From contig CAWETN010000010.1 of the NCBI GenBank assembly GCA_963812075.1, forward strand, positions 682,001 through 746,000: a stretch of DNA of 64,000 nucleotides, read 5' to 3'. This DNA comes from JAMXLO01 sp963812075 (GTDB lineage: Bacteria > Pseudomonadota > Alphaproteobacteria > Acetobacterales > Acetobacteraceae). The position numbers and the translations under genes are program-made. A model generated the notes under the pieces. That model saw nothing but the letters and a program-made list of their open reading frames with translations, did not search any database and was not told the origin of the DNA. Below are positions 17,491 to 26,035 of the stretch, one piece after another (position 1 is the stretch's first letter; every line of letters starts with the position of its first letter).

Positions 17491-18670
17491 TTAGCCAACC
17501 CGCGTGGCGTCTGGTCGAAGTGCTGCCGCTTCGGGCAACGTGATCGGCGCGCCCTCCGTGAGCCAGTCGGCGACGAGTGCCCCTATGATCGGACTGAGCT
17601 GGATGCCGTAGCCGCCGGCGCCCGCCGCGGCGATGAGATGCGGCTCGCCGTCGAACGGCCCGACAAGGGGACGGCGATCAATGCTTTCCGGATACAGCCC
17701 TGCCCAACCGTGACCGAACCCCGCGCCGCTCAGTCCGGGAAGTCTCTCCAGCAGCAGCTCCGCCAGATGTTCCTTGCCGGCGTCCTCGATCTGCTCGTTG
17801 TAGTCGTCCGGGTCCGCGACCCCGGTGCCGGCGGATTTGTGGATCTCAGTCACCAGCTGGCCGGGCCGATCATGGCGGAAGTTGAGGCCGGTTCCTCCGC
17901 CACCATAGACCAGGTCCATCACCATCGGCATGACATAAGCGAGCGGCTCGGGGAGACGGATCGTCACCGCTTCATGACGTTCGGGCAGGACGGGGAGGGG
18001 CTGGCCGAAAAGCGTCCGCCACGCGCCCGGCCCAGGCGCCGGATGCAATCACGACGCCGTCGCAGTCGATCGTCTCGGCCGAGGTCTTGAGGCGATAACC
18101 CATACCCCTTCGATCGGCGCCGATAAGTCGACAGCGCTGCCGCACGGTGCCACCCATCTCGCGCACCATCTTCGCAAGCACGCTCGAGAGCTGGTGGGGA
18201 TCGAGGAAACCGTTGTCCGGCCCGAACAAGCCACCCGTTATGCCGTCGGTGCTCATATCGGGCACCAGCGCGCGCATTTCGGCCGGTTCGAGAATGCGGG
18301 CGCTATCGATCCCGGACTCGCGCTGATATCCGAGGCTCCGCTCGAATAGCTGAAGGTCTCCTGTCGGACCTGCCGAGCCGCAGATAGCCGATCGGATGAA
18401 ACTCGAGCCCGCATTGCGCCCAGGCGCGGATGCGCCGGAGGCCGTAGGCGCGCATGGCGACGTCGAGCGCCGTCACGTGTTGTGTCCCGACGACGCCGAT
18501 CGACCGCCCGGTCGAACCACTTGCCAGCGCGCTGGCTTCGATCACGGTCACGGCAACGCCGCGCTCAACCAGGTGGAGCGCACTCGACAAGCCGAGCGCA
18601 CCGCCGCCGATGACTACGATATGCAATGTGCCGGTCCCCTTGATCTGAACCTGATCATCTTGCCGGCCAT
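17491..18670 (-). pseudogene. FAD-dependent oxidoreductase (DAO family) with two frameshifts
   Basis: Three consecutive minus-strand frames add up to one D-amino-acid-oxidase/sarcosine-oxidase type flavoprotein. The first has the dinucleotide-binding LHIVVIGGGALGLSSALHL and ASGSTGRSIGVVG. The second has MRALVPDMSTDGITGGLFGP and DCDGVVIASGAWAG. The third has LVYGGGGTGLNFRHD and HLIAAAGAGGYGIQLSPIIG. Joins are needed near 18358 and 18033. A TTG at 18626 fits the start of the domain. The frame also begins further up with MAGKMI at 18670, a stub of a different gene: the first codons and leader of a BKACE-like gene appear fused here. Not functional as read. Confidence 0.7.
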
Positions 18671-18722
18671 GCCGTCCCTCCGGGGGTGTCGCTGAGCCAT
18701 CAATGTGCACCGCGCCGGCGCG
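18653..18722 (-). repeat. Second copy of the BKACE gene leader and first codons
   Basis: On the minus strand this stretch matches 14264-14333: both have a GTGCACATTG block, a GCGACA block, a GGAGG-type ribosome site, then ATGGCCGGCAAG and GATC. Here the likeness to the BKACE coding region stops after about six codons and FAD-oxidoreductase sequence follows. A truncated duplication or a deletion joining two genes would explain it. Confidence 0.6.
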
Positions 18723-18982
18723 GCAAGCCAGCCACTGCGGCGGCGTTCCGTGGCTCTCCGCATTATGCGTAACGACGGTATCGCGACGACGATTTCGGGA
18801 GCCTGTCCCCTAATGGTGGCCGAACGTCTGCGTCCACTTGCGCAATACGTGCTCAACAGGCCTCCTGCGTTCTTCTGCAGCCGGTTAAGGTCGGGCAGCC
18901 ACGCGGGCCGACACGGTGGTGCCTGCCGGATGGATACGATGTAGCGTGGATGCGCGTTGGCAATGCAGTGAAGGGGACGGAC

Positions 18983-19750
18983 ATGGGAAGGCTCGACGGC
19001 AAGGTTGCGGCGGTGACGGGCGGCGCATCGGGGATCGGCGAGGCGACGGTCAGGCGTTTCGCGGCCGAGGGCGCGAGCGTGGCATTCTGCGATCGGGACG
19101 GCGAGCGCGGCCAGCGCGTGGCGGCCGAACTGGAGACCGCCGGCGCCAAAATCGCCTTCACACAGGCCGACGTTGGCACCGAGGCCGCATGCCTCGCCTT
19201 TGTGAACGGTGCCGGGGAAAAATTCGGGCGCCTCGACATCCTGGTGAACAATGCCGGCATCCGTAAATACGAAAAGATAGACGAGGCAAGCGCCGCGAGC
19301 TGGAACGAGATCCTCAGCGTCAACCTGATGAGCTACGCCTTCTGCGCCAAGGCGGCGGTTCCGCTGATGCGCCGCAACCAGGGCGGCGCCATCGTCAACG
19401 TCGCCTCCGTACGCTCCGTCGTCGCTGGCGGCGGCAATCTGCAGTACGACACCACCAAGGCCGCGGTCGCGGGCTTGACGCGGGGGCTCGCCGCCGACCA
19501 CTCGGCGGAGGGCATTCGGGTGAACGCGGTCGGGCCTGGGCCGATCTTCACGCCATTCCATGCGCGCCGCATCGCGGCGGCCGGCGAGACCGTCGAGCAG
19601 TACAACGCCCGCGCCGCACAAGGCACCATGCTGAAGCGTCCGGGCAGGGCGGAGGAGGTCGCCGCCGCGATCCTGTTCCTGGCCTCTGACGATGCCTCTT
19701 ATGTCACCGGCGCCCTGCTGTTCGTGGACGGCGGCATGACGGCGATGTGA
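18983..19750 (+). CDS. Short-chain dehydrogenase/reductase (SDR)
   Basis: A 255-residue classical SDR. The Rossmann motif TGGASGIGEATVRRF is at the N-terminus, NNAG at about residue 86, and the catalytic Ser and Tyr-x3-Lys (YDTTK) around 150-165. The C-terminal part (GRAEEVAAAILFLASDDASYVTGALLFVDGGM) is standard. The acidic residue after the second strand (FCDRDGER) suggests NAD(H) rather than NADP(H). ATG at 18983 follows AAGGGGACGG. Substrate unknown. The nearest upstream element is the FAD-oxidoreductase pseudogene, transcribed away from it. Confidence 0.85.
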   Translation: MGRLDGKVAAVTGGASGIGEATVRRFAAEGASVAFCDRDGERGQRVAAELETAGAKIAFTQADVGTEAACLAFVNGAGEKFGRLDILVNNAGIRKYEKIDEASAASWNEILSVNLMSYAFCAKAAVPLMRRNQGGAIVNVASVRSVVAGGGNLQYDTTKAAVAGLTRGLAADHSAEGIRVNAVGPGPIFTPFHARRIAAAGETVEQYNARAAQGTMLKRPGRAEEVAAAILFLASDDASYVTGALLFVDGGMTAM

Positions 19751-19778
19751 GGGATATTGAGCCGGTGGTCACAGCCCA

Positions 19779-19811
19779 TATCGCGGTTTGCTGCGTTGTT
19801 CCGTGATCGCC
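19779..19811 (+). repeat. 33-bp direct repeat, left copy
   Basis: Matches 22085-22117 at 29 of 33 positions, in the same orientation, with all differences transitions. The two copies flank the VapBC remnant, the IS630 copy and the GxxExxY pseudogene. Confidence 0.55.
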
Positions 19812-19843
19812 GGTCCGGTGCCCAAGATGGGGGAATCTGTAAT

Positions 19844-19975
19844 TGGCCCGCAACCGGCGCCTGGCGCGACCCGGAGCAAATCAAGGCGGCGATCCGCAGG
19901 ATGAAGGAAATTGCGGCCGGGCAGACCCTCGGAGGCGACTGGCGGGAGGTTCGCGACGCCGGCCGGAGGTGGTGA
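19844..19975 (+). pseudogene. VapB-type antitoxin remnant (N-terminus lost)
   Basis: The C-terminal part of a small antitoxin can be read: DPEQIKAAIRRMKEIAAG, then QTLGGDWREVRDAGRRW and a stop. This ending is typical of VapB-family antitoxins. Upstream the frame runs into unrelated sequence including the 33-bp repeat, so the DNA-binding N-terminus is missing. The stop overlaps the GTG start of the toxin gene (GTGA), the normal vapBC arrangement. Confidence 0.6.
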
Positions 19976-20384
19976 GCGGCTTCGTGCTCGACGCCTCGGT
20001 CGCCGCGGCGTGGTGCTTTGCCGATGAGACGACGCCGGAAAGCGACGCTTTGCGCGGAAGCCTGGCGGAGCGGCGTGCCCTGGTGCCTCGGCTATGGCGT
20101 GCGGAAACCACGAACCTGCTGCTGATGCGGAGCGTCGCCCGCGCGTCAGACCGGATCGGTGCGAAGAACTGCTGGAACTGCTTGCGTCGCTGCCGATCGA
20201 CACGCAGAACGAGTCCGATCGGCAGCGCGGCCCGGTGTTGCTGCTGGCGCGCGCTCATCGGTTGAGTGTGTACGACGCCGTCTATCTCGACCTGGCGATG
20301 GACCGGGGACTGGCGCAGGCAACGCGCGATGTGGCACTGCAGAAGTCGGCTCGGGCAGAAGACGAGTTGCTGATCGAGACCTGA
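19972..20384 (+). pseudogene. VapC-type PIN-domain toxin with one frameshift
   Basis: PIN-domain ribonuclease toxin split between two frames. The first gives SGFVLDASVAAAWCFADE (first catalytic Asp) and LWRAETTNLLL (catalytic Glu). After a one-base shift near 20120 the second gives RVRPDRCEELLELLASLP and RLSVYDAVYLDLAMDRG (later catalytic Asp). Rejoined, the protein would be about 137 residues with all acidic residues present. The GTG start at 19972 overlaps the antitoxin stop. With the antitoxin truncated, loss of the toxin is what one would expect. Confidence 0.65.
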
Positions 20385-20608
20385 ACCGTGAGTCCTATCG
20401 GCGCACGGCTGCATCAGCGGCGTGGCCGCTGGCAAGGCGGCGCAGTCCATATCGCCAGGCTTGCGGCTCCGCGGTTTCGGCTTTGAAGACGACCGGGTGA
20501 TCGCGGCCGGCGTTGCTGGCGCCAACGAATTGGCAAGGTTTTGCCGGCAGTGAACAAGGAAAACGGAACCGCAAAACACGCAAATGGATATTGGCGAGGA
20601 CAGGGTTA

Positions 20609-21775
20609 TACCAAGTCCTGTTACCTGAGAACTTAATGAGTGCTTCCCGACGCGGCGAAGATTTGATTCAAGGCTGGCGAACGGGGAGGTTCGCCATGCT
20701 GAAGCCGATCCCATTACGTCCGGACCATGATGCGGCGTTTCTGCGCCGGATTGCGCGCGGTGCCGCGGATGCTGTCCAGGTGCGGCGGCTTCTGGCGCTG
20801 GCAGCGATCTATGACGGAGGCAGCCGGACGCAGGCAGCGGCAGTTGGCGGCGTGACGCTGCAGGTGGTGCGCGACTGGGTGCTGCGGTTCAACGCGGACG
20901 GTCCCGACGGCCTGATCGACCGCAAGGCTCCTGGCAAACCGTCGCTGCTGAGCGATGCGCACCGGGCCGCGCTGGCGGCAATGGTCGAGCACGGCCCGAT
21001 CCCGGCAGTGCATGGCGTGGTCCGCTGGCGGATCATCGATCTTTGCCAATGGATCCGGGAAGAATACGAGATCAGCATCTCGAAGCAGACGCTCAGCCGT
21101 GAGCTGCGAGGAATGGGCTTTCGTAAGCTGACGGCCCGCCCGCGCCATCACGCTCAGGCGGCGGGTGCTGTCGAGGCTTTTAAAAAAACTGGCCGGCGAT
21201 ACTGGCGACGGTCGCGCGTCGGCATGGCGCCGATCCCGGCGACATAGAGCTTTGGTTCGGCGACGAAGCCCGGATCGGACAGAAGAACAAGATCACCCGC
21301 CGCTGGGCGAGGCGAGGCAGCCGGCCCTCGGCGCCATCAGACCAACGCACCACGTCGACCTACATCTTCGGCGCTATTTGCCCCAAGCACGGCAAGGCCG
21401 TCGGCCTGATCCTGCCCTGGTGCAACACCGCGATGATGAACCTGCATCTCGCGGCGATCTCTGCCGACGTTGCCCCCGGTCGTCATGCGGTGCTCTTGCT
21501 CGACCAGGCCGGCTGGCATCTCTCAGACAAACTCCAGGTGCCCGACAACATCACCATCGTGCCGTTGCCGCCGAAGTGTCCTGAGCTGAACCCGCAGGAG
21601 AACGTCTGGCAGTACATACGCGACAACTGGCTCTCCAACCGGATCTTCGACGACGCTGACGCGCTGCTCGATCACTGCTGCGATGCTTGGAACAAGCTCG
21701 AGGCCCAGCCGTGGACCATCATGTCCATCGGACTCCGCGATTGGGCACATCGGTTCTGATCAGCGAGTCCTGGTA
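20609..21775 (+). mobile_element. IS630-family insertion sequence
   Basis: About 1.17 kb with one transposase gene read through an internal frameshift. Imperfect terminal inverted repeats can be aligned: the left end begins TATACCAAGTCCTG and the right end, read inward on the other strand, begins TACCAGGACTCGC; both go on to a GAGAAC/CAGAAC block about 20 bp in. A TA lies directly left of the element, the target dinucleotide of this family, but a clean TA is not visible on the right. Ends are approximate. Confidence 0.7.
20696..21759 (+). CDS. IS630-family transposase (needs -1 frameshift at an A7 run)
   Basis: DDE transposase in two frames. The first frame, from ATG 20696 with GGGGAGG before it, holds the helix-turn-helix region (AAVGGVTLQVVRDWVLRFN, then EEYEISISKQTLSRELR) and reaches AVEAFKK. 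At 21182-21188 there is a run of seven A. A -1 shift there gives KKNWPAILATVARRHG, then ELWFGDEARIG (first Asp), VLLLDQAGWH (second Asp) and NPQENVWQYIRDNWL (Glu), ending at 21759. The joined product is about 354 residues, normal for the family, and all catalytic residues are present. Slippage on A runs is known in IS630 relatives, so this copy may be active. Confidence 0.8.
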
Positions 21776-21794
21776 TTAACCTCCTGTCCGAACG

Positions 21795-22012
21795 AATCAT
21801 TGGCTGCGCCCTGACGGTGCACCACGCTGGGAACTGGATTTCTTAGACAGTCTATGAAAACGCATTGGTGCACGAGCCCCGCAAGTCTGGGCTCGCCGTC
21901 TCGCAAGAATCCGCGCGGTGCCTGAATTATCTGAAAACCACAAGCTCGCATCGCTGCTTGTTGCTCAACTTCGGCAAGCTTCGCCTTGACATCAAACGCA
22001 TCGTCCTGGAGC
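21795..22012 (+). pseudogene. GxxExxY-family protein remnant
   Basis: Reads VHHAGNW then a stop, TVYENALVHEPRKSGLAVSQE, then directly ARCLNYLKTTSSHRCLLLNFGK and IKRIVLEL. This is the start and the end of a GxxExxY protein (a PD-(D/E)XK-like family of unknown role) with the middle deleted and the E of the signature motif lost. It directly follows the IS630 copy. Confidence 0.6.
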
Positions 22013-22084
22013 TGAAGGGCGCCGCTGTTCTTTGCGTGTTCTGTGATTTGCGGTTCCATTTTACTCTCGATCGGACAGACCACG

Positions 22085-22117
22085 TATCGCAGCTTGCTGC
22101 GCTGTTCCGCGATCGCC
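22085..22117 (+). repeat. 33-bp direct repeat, right copy
   Basis: Partner of 19779-19811; begins TATCGC and ends GATCGCC in both. The distance between copies is 2.3 kb. The stretch 22118-22343 that follows has no gene I can recognise. Confidence 0.55.
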
Positions 22118-22343
22118 AGATTGCGACCGCGGAGCATGAGCGGGCTCTGTTCAACCATCTGACGCCGGAATTGAGCCCGCCTTTCCTGGGGACAGGACTT
22201 CCCGAGGAGATGCGCCGCACCGCCTGCATGTCGTCGCTGACTCTGCGACGTAAGCCTTCGGAGGTAGCTGCCTGCATCATTCGGCAGCTTGCCAAGCCGA
22301 GATGGATCAGAGGCTGAAGGGGATCACAGCGGCTGACGCGAGC

Positions 22344-23602
22344 CTACCCAGCAGACTTCAGGCGTGCAATCTCCAACTTAAGCGTAGCATTCTCAACTAT
22401 CCGCTCGATTTCGCTCCAGTGCGGCCTTGATTTGCCTAATGCGTTTAGATTGTAACCTTCATTCTGACACGACGCCCTGGTAGTCTCGATTACCTCAACA
22501 GAGATATTGTCCCAAAATTCCTTTATCGTTGGAAACGGCATTGTCCACCGAAACTGCTCTTTATCGTACGAGACGAACCTACGAAACGCTGCCAGGATTG
22601 GATATACAGCCGCAATATCGAAGTCGGGTACTCGACCTTTTGTTCCGAAGAAAAGGGCATCACAAAGTGCGGTAGGGGTACCTCGCGCTTGCTGCCTTTA
22701 GGGTCCGTGTAAATAGAGTCCACAAATTTGAGGGCGCCAAACCTCCCACCCGCCTCATTGTAGGTCTTTCGCGGTTGCGTCCTTATATAGTCCTGAAACT
22801 CCAAAATCTGCGGCAGAAGTCTGGCGAGTTGGTGGTATTTATCCATCTCCTCTCTAAAGACGGCGAGCAAGCCAGTCTTGTACGTGTACGAATTGATCAA
22901 TCTTGAATGACGCTTTCCCATCGGATAAGCATCGATCCTGAAGCAGGTCAGCGCCGCAACAATATCTTCGACCTTGACCGCGCCATCGTCGCCCTCCCGC
23001 CATTGAACGCGGCCATCGACAGGGGTCTTTTTCAGCGCTTGCTTCAGTGGTTCGAAGGCGCCTTCGAGTTCCAACAGTGATTGGGCTTTGACTTGAACAG
23101 AACTATTATTGGTACCCGATATTTCGGGGATGATTGAGCGATCCAACCCAGCTATAACGGTTACCTTGATAAAGTTTGGAGGCATTTGGGGGCCATATTT
23201 AGGGTCGGTCTGCAGGTCTCTTAGAATTTTTAGACCGTGACCACCGTTAACGACGCCCTGGCCTTCCTTGAAATGTAATATCGCGGTACGCTCGGCAATC
23301 TCTTCGACCCTGTCGGCAATGACGTTAATTCCAAGATGCTTGTAGCCAAACATTCCAGGCGTTACCGCTTGACCGTCTAGCTCAAGATCTCCATCAAGCG
23401 CTGCGTCCCTGACGGTACGGTAGACGCGCCTGTTCATACCCGAGTCAGCCGTGCGGGCGTTTGCTTCGTTAGGCAGATCAGGGATTTGACGAGTATCTAC
23501 TCGAAACTCGTAGGTGGTAATAGGCTTACCAAACGGATCTTGCAGCTTGCGTGCAGAGAGAAACCGCAATTCCACGACGGCGGCGTGCTCAAAGTCGTTC
23601 AT
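22344..23602 (-). pseudogene. AIPR-like (abortive-infection phage-resistance type) protein, one frameshift near the 3' end
   Basis: A 359-residue frame from ATG 23602 resembles the AIPR family, found in abortive-infection phage defence. The signature-like FKEGQGVVNGGHGLKIL is near residue 115, followed by KVTVIAGLD and EISGTNNSSVQVKAQSLLE, which correspond to the family's NGG...N.Q pattern. Near 22575 the frame is lost; the other frame continues as FVSYDKEQFRWTMPFPTIKE and runs to 22344, ending EIARLKSAG. Joined, the protein is about 419 residues. Base composition is clearly more AT-rich than the flanks, a sign of horizontal transfer. No partner gene is next to it. A sequencing error could mimic the break. 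Confidence 0.55.
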
Positions 23603-23936
23603 TTTCTTCTTCTATATGCCGACGGTACGGCAAGAGACTGATCGCCCTCAGTGACGGTCCACTCGGGCAACAACACCCTACCGAAGGTGCATCGAAAACG
23701 TCAAGGCCCACATTTGGCCATCGACAGGTGCTCCTTCGACAGTAATTGCCGCACTGCCGGCAGAAGCTGCGGTGCAGGCGCAATGTCAAACCTGAGGCCG
23801 AAAGCTTTGCTTCCGGTCCCGTGAAGCGCCAGAGCTGCCGCAGCAGCGAGCGGACGGCTCCCATGCTTGCGACCCATCTACCAGCTACAGCTGCTAGTCC
23901 AGCTCAATTCAGGTCGGCCTGGGTTTATGGCCCATA
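23603..23936. other. 334-bp intergenic region, no gene recognised
   Basis: Upstream of the AIPR-like gene and downstream of the dipeptide epimerase. Short frames on both strands are Cys/Arg-rich and look like non-coding translation. The AIPR promoter should lie near 23620-23700, but no clear boxes are visible. Confidence 0.4.
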
Positions 23937-24938
23937 TCAACCAGGTCCGCCCCACAACTTCGGATCAGCCGGACAAATCGTGCTGCCGTCGTAGCGCAGT
24001 CCCGCCCCGCGATCGAGCGCCAGGTGCAGTGGTCCGTCGAGGTCGACGATCTCGGCCTGCTGTGCGACGAGCAGCGCCGGCGCGATCCCAAGCGACGTGC
24101 TGGTCACACCACCGACCATGATCCGCAGGCCCCGCCGCTTCGCTTCCGCCGCCAGCGCGAGCGCCTCGGTCAGCCCACCCGCTTTGTCGAGCTTGATATT
24201 GATGGCCTGATATTTCCCGTCGAGCCGGTCGAGATCGGCGCGCGTCCGGCAGGATTCGTCAGCGCAGAGCGGGATCGGACGCGCCAACCGCGTCAGCGCG
24301 TCATCAGCGTCGGCCGGCAGCGGCTGCTCGATCAGTGCAACCCGCAAATCTATGAGCATCGGCATGTATTCGCGAAGCTGCGCCTCATTCCAGCTCTCGT
24401 TGGCATCGACGATGAGGCGCGCCGCCGGCGCCGCCTGTCGCACCGCCCGCACCCGTTCGACATCGCCGTCGCCCCCCAGTTCCAATTTGAGCTGCGGCCG
24501 CGTGCGATTGGCGGCCGCCTGACCGGCCATCTTCTCTGGCGTATCGAAGTCCAACGTGAACGCCGTCACGACCGGCGGCACCGCGCCGAGCCCGGCCAGT
24601 TCCGCGACGCTGCGATAGGCGCGCTTCGCATCCATGTCCCAGAATGCGCAGTCGAGCGCGTTGCGCGCCGCGCCCGGCGGAAGTGCGCCTTGGAGTGCTT
24701 CGCGATCGAGCCCCGAGGTGATCGCGCCCTTCATCGCATCGAGCGAGGCGACAACACTGTCGATGCTCTCGCCGTACCGCCGAAGCGGCACCGCTTCGCC
24801 GCGGCCACGCAACTCGACATCGGAGACTTCGGCGACGACGACGTCGACTGTGGTCTCGATCCCGTGCGCGGTCGTCAGCGGTCGCGCGAGCGGCCACGCG
24901 CGGCGGGTGACGGTCAGTCGCTGCGGATGCGGCGCCAC
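23937..24938 (-). CDS. Dipeptide epimerase-like enolase-superfamily protein
   Basis: A 333-residue enolase-superfamily member closest to L-Ala-D/L-Glu epimerases, which act in recycling murein peptides. It shows the Asp/Glu metal ligands IVDANESWN, LIEQPLP and CADESCRT, and the sixth-strand catalytic Lys in INIKLDKAGG. The second-strand motif, normally KxK, reads LKLELGG here, so the residue expected to be the other catalytic Lys is Glu. The gene lies 17 bp after the glyoxalase gene on the same strand. Because of the missing Lys, epimerase activity is doubtful; a dehydratase-like or other role is possible. Confidence 0.75.
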   Translation of the reverse strand: MAPHPQRLTVTRRAWPLARPLTTAHGIETTVDVVVAEVSDVELRGRGEAVPLRRYGESIDSVVASLDAMKGAITSGLDREALQGALPPGAARNALDCAFWDMDAKRAYRSVAELAGLGAVPPVVTAFTLDFDTPEKMAGQAAANRTRPQLKLELGGDGDVERVRAVRQAAPAARLIVDANESWNEAQLREYMPMLIDLRVALIEQPLPADADDALTRLARPIPLCADESCRTRADLDRLDGKYQAINIKLDKAGGLTEALALAAEAKRRGLRIMVGGVTSTSLGIAPALLVAQQAEIVDLDGPLHLALDRGAGLRYDGSTICPADPKLWGGPG

Positions 24939-24955
24939 GTCAGCGGCTTCCCACG

Positions 24956-25375
24956 CTACCAGGAACCGGTATTGGGCATGCTGGTCCAGGGTTCGGCTGG
25001 CGGCAGCGCGTTGCCGGCCTGTAGCAGCTCGAGGGAGATGCCGTCAGGCGTGCGGATGAAGGCCATGCGGCCGTCGCGCGGCGGGCGGTTGATCGTTACG
25101 CCGCGCGCGATGAAGGCATTGCAGGTGTCGTAGATGTTGTCCACGGCGTAGGCGAGATGCCCGAAATTGCGACCGCCCGCATAAGGCTCAGGATCCCAGT
25201 TGTAGGTGAGTTCCAAGGGGGCCGCTTCGTCGCCGGGCGCGGCGAGAAACACGTTGGTGTAGCGGCCTTTCTCGTCCGCACGGCGGCGGATTTCGCGCAG
25301 GCCGAGTAGCCCGAAGAAGGCGATGCTGTCCTCCAGCGAACTGACGCGGATCATGGTGTGCAGATACTTGGTCAT
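24956..25375 (-). CDS. gloA: Lactoylglutathione lyase (glyoxalase I)
   Basis: A 139-residue VOC protein matching glyoxalase I, which turns the methylglyoxal-glutathione adduct into S-lactoylglutathione. Metal ligands are visible as His6 in YLHTMIRV, Glu in PLELTYNWDPEPY, His in NFGHLAYAVDNIY and Glu in DGISLELLQ. The YNWDPEPY stretch is characteristic. Start ATG 25375 places the first strand correctly. It is the first gene of a probable two-gene unit with the epimerase-like gene. Confidence 0.9.
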   Translation of the reverse strand: MTKYLHTMIRVSSLEDSIAFFGLLGLREIRRRADEKGRYTNVFLAAPGDEAAPLELTYNWDPEPYAGGRNFGHLAYAVDNIYDTCNAFIARGVTINRPPRDGRMAFIRTPDGISLELLQAGNALPPAEPWTSMPNTGSW

Positions 25376-25520
25376 GGTGTGTCCTCTGATAAGGGTTCGA
25401 CGGGTTCCTGGTACACAGCGGTCACCTCGAGCGATGGTGACAAGGCTGGGTCGGGATGGCCACCGAGGTGGCGGTTGTCGCACCGGAGCCGGACAGTCGC
25501 AAAGCCACTCACAGCCAGCA

Positions 25521-25958
25521 TTACCCCGTGCTGACCTCGTCCAGCTCGGCGCCCCACATCTTCTCCAGCGCATACATCGCCCGCGCCTCGGGTTTGAACA
25601 GGTGCACGACGATGTCGCCCGCATCGATCAGTACCCAGTCGGCGCCGCCGGCACCTTCGACCTGTACGCGCTGCTGCCCCGCCTTGTGCAGTTTCTCCGA
25701 CAGATGCTCCGCCATCGCTGCGATCTGCCGGTCGGCGAGACCGGTGGCGATCACCATGCGGTCGCAGAACGACGCCTTGCCGGCAAGATCCAGCGCGACG
25801 ATGTTCTCCGCCTTGTCGTCCTCCAGGCTGCCGACGATGACCGCTTGAAGACGCTCGAGCGCCGACGGCTCGGCCTTGTGGCTGCGTCGCGCCGTTGTCT
25901 TCTGCGGGCCGGCGGCGATCGTCTTCTTGCGCGGCGTGCCGGGCGTCTTGTCGGCCAC
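25521..25958 (-). CDS. rsfS: Ribosome silencing factor RsfS
   Basis: RsfS binds ribosomal protein L14 and blocks joining of the subunits when nutrients are short. The conserved domain is LERLQAVIVGSLEDDKAENI, then DRMVIATGLADRQIAAMAEHL, DWVLIDAGDIVVHLF and YALEKMWG. The start is uncertain: no ATG precedes the domain. The frame continues upstream through a Lys/Arg/Pro-rich stretch to overlap the nadD stop at 26036-26038. I used GTG 25958; a TTG at 25964 is an alternative, and an ATA sits exactly at the nadD stop. It follows nadD in the usual order. Confidence 0.82.
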   Translation of the reverse strand: MADKTPGTPRKKTIAAGPQKTTARRSHKAEPSALERLQAVIVGSLEDDKAENIVALDLAGKASFCDRMVIATGLADRQIAAMAEHLSEKLHKAGQQRVQVEGAGGADWVLIDAGDIVVHLFKPEARAMYALEKMWGAELDEVSTG

Positions 25959-26035
25959 ACGCAAGGCCGGCTTCGCGACCTTCTTGCGTGGTGCCGCGCG
26001 ATGGCGCGCCGGCGAGAACGGCTTCGGCGGCTTGG

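Noticed and set aside
18711..18982. Possible transposase fragment upstream of the SDR gene
   Set aside because: Short frames on both strands gave no recognisable transposase motif; left unannotated.
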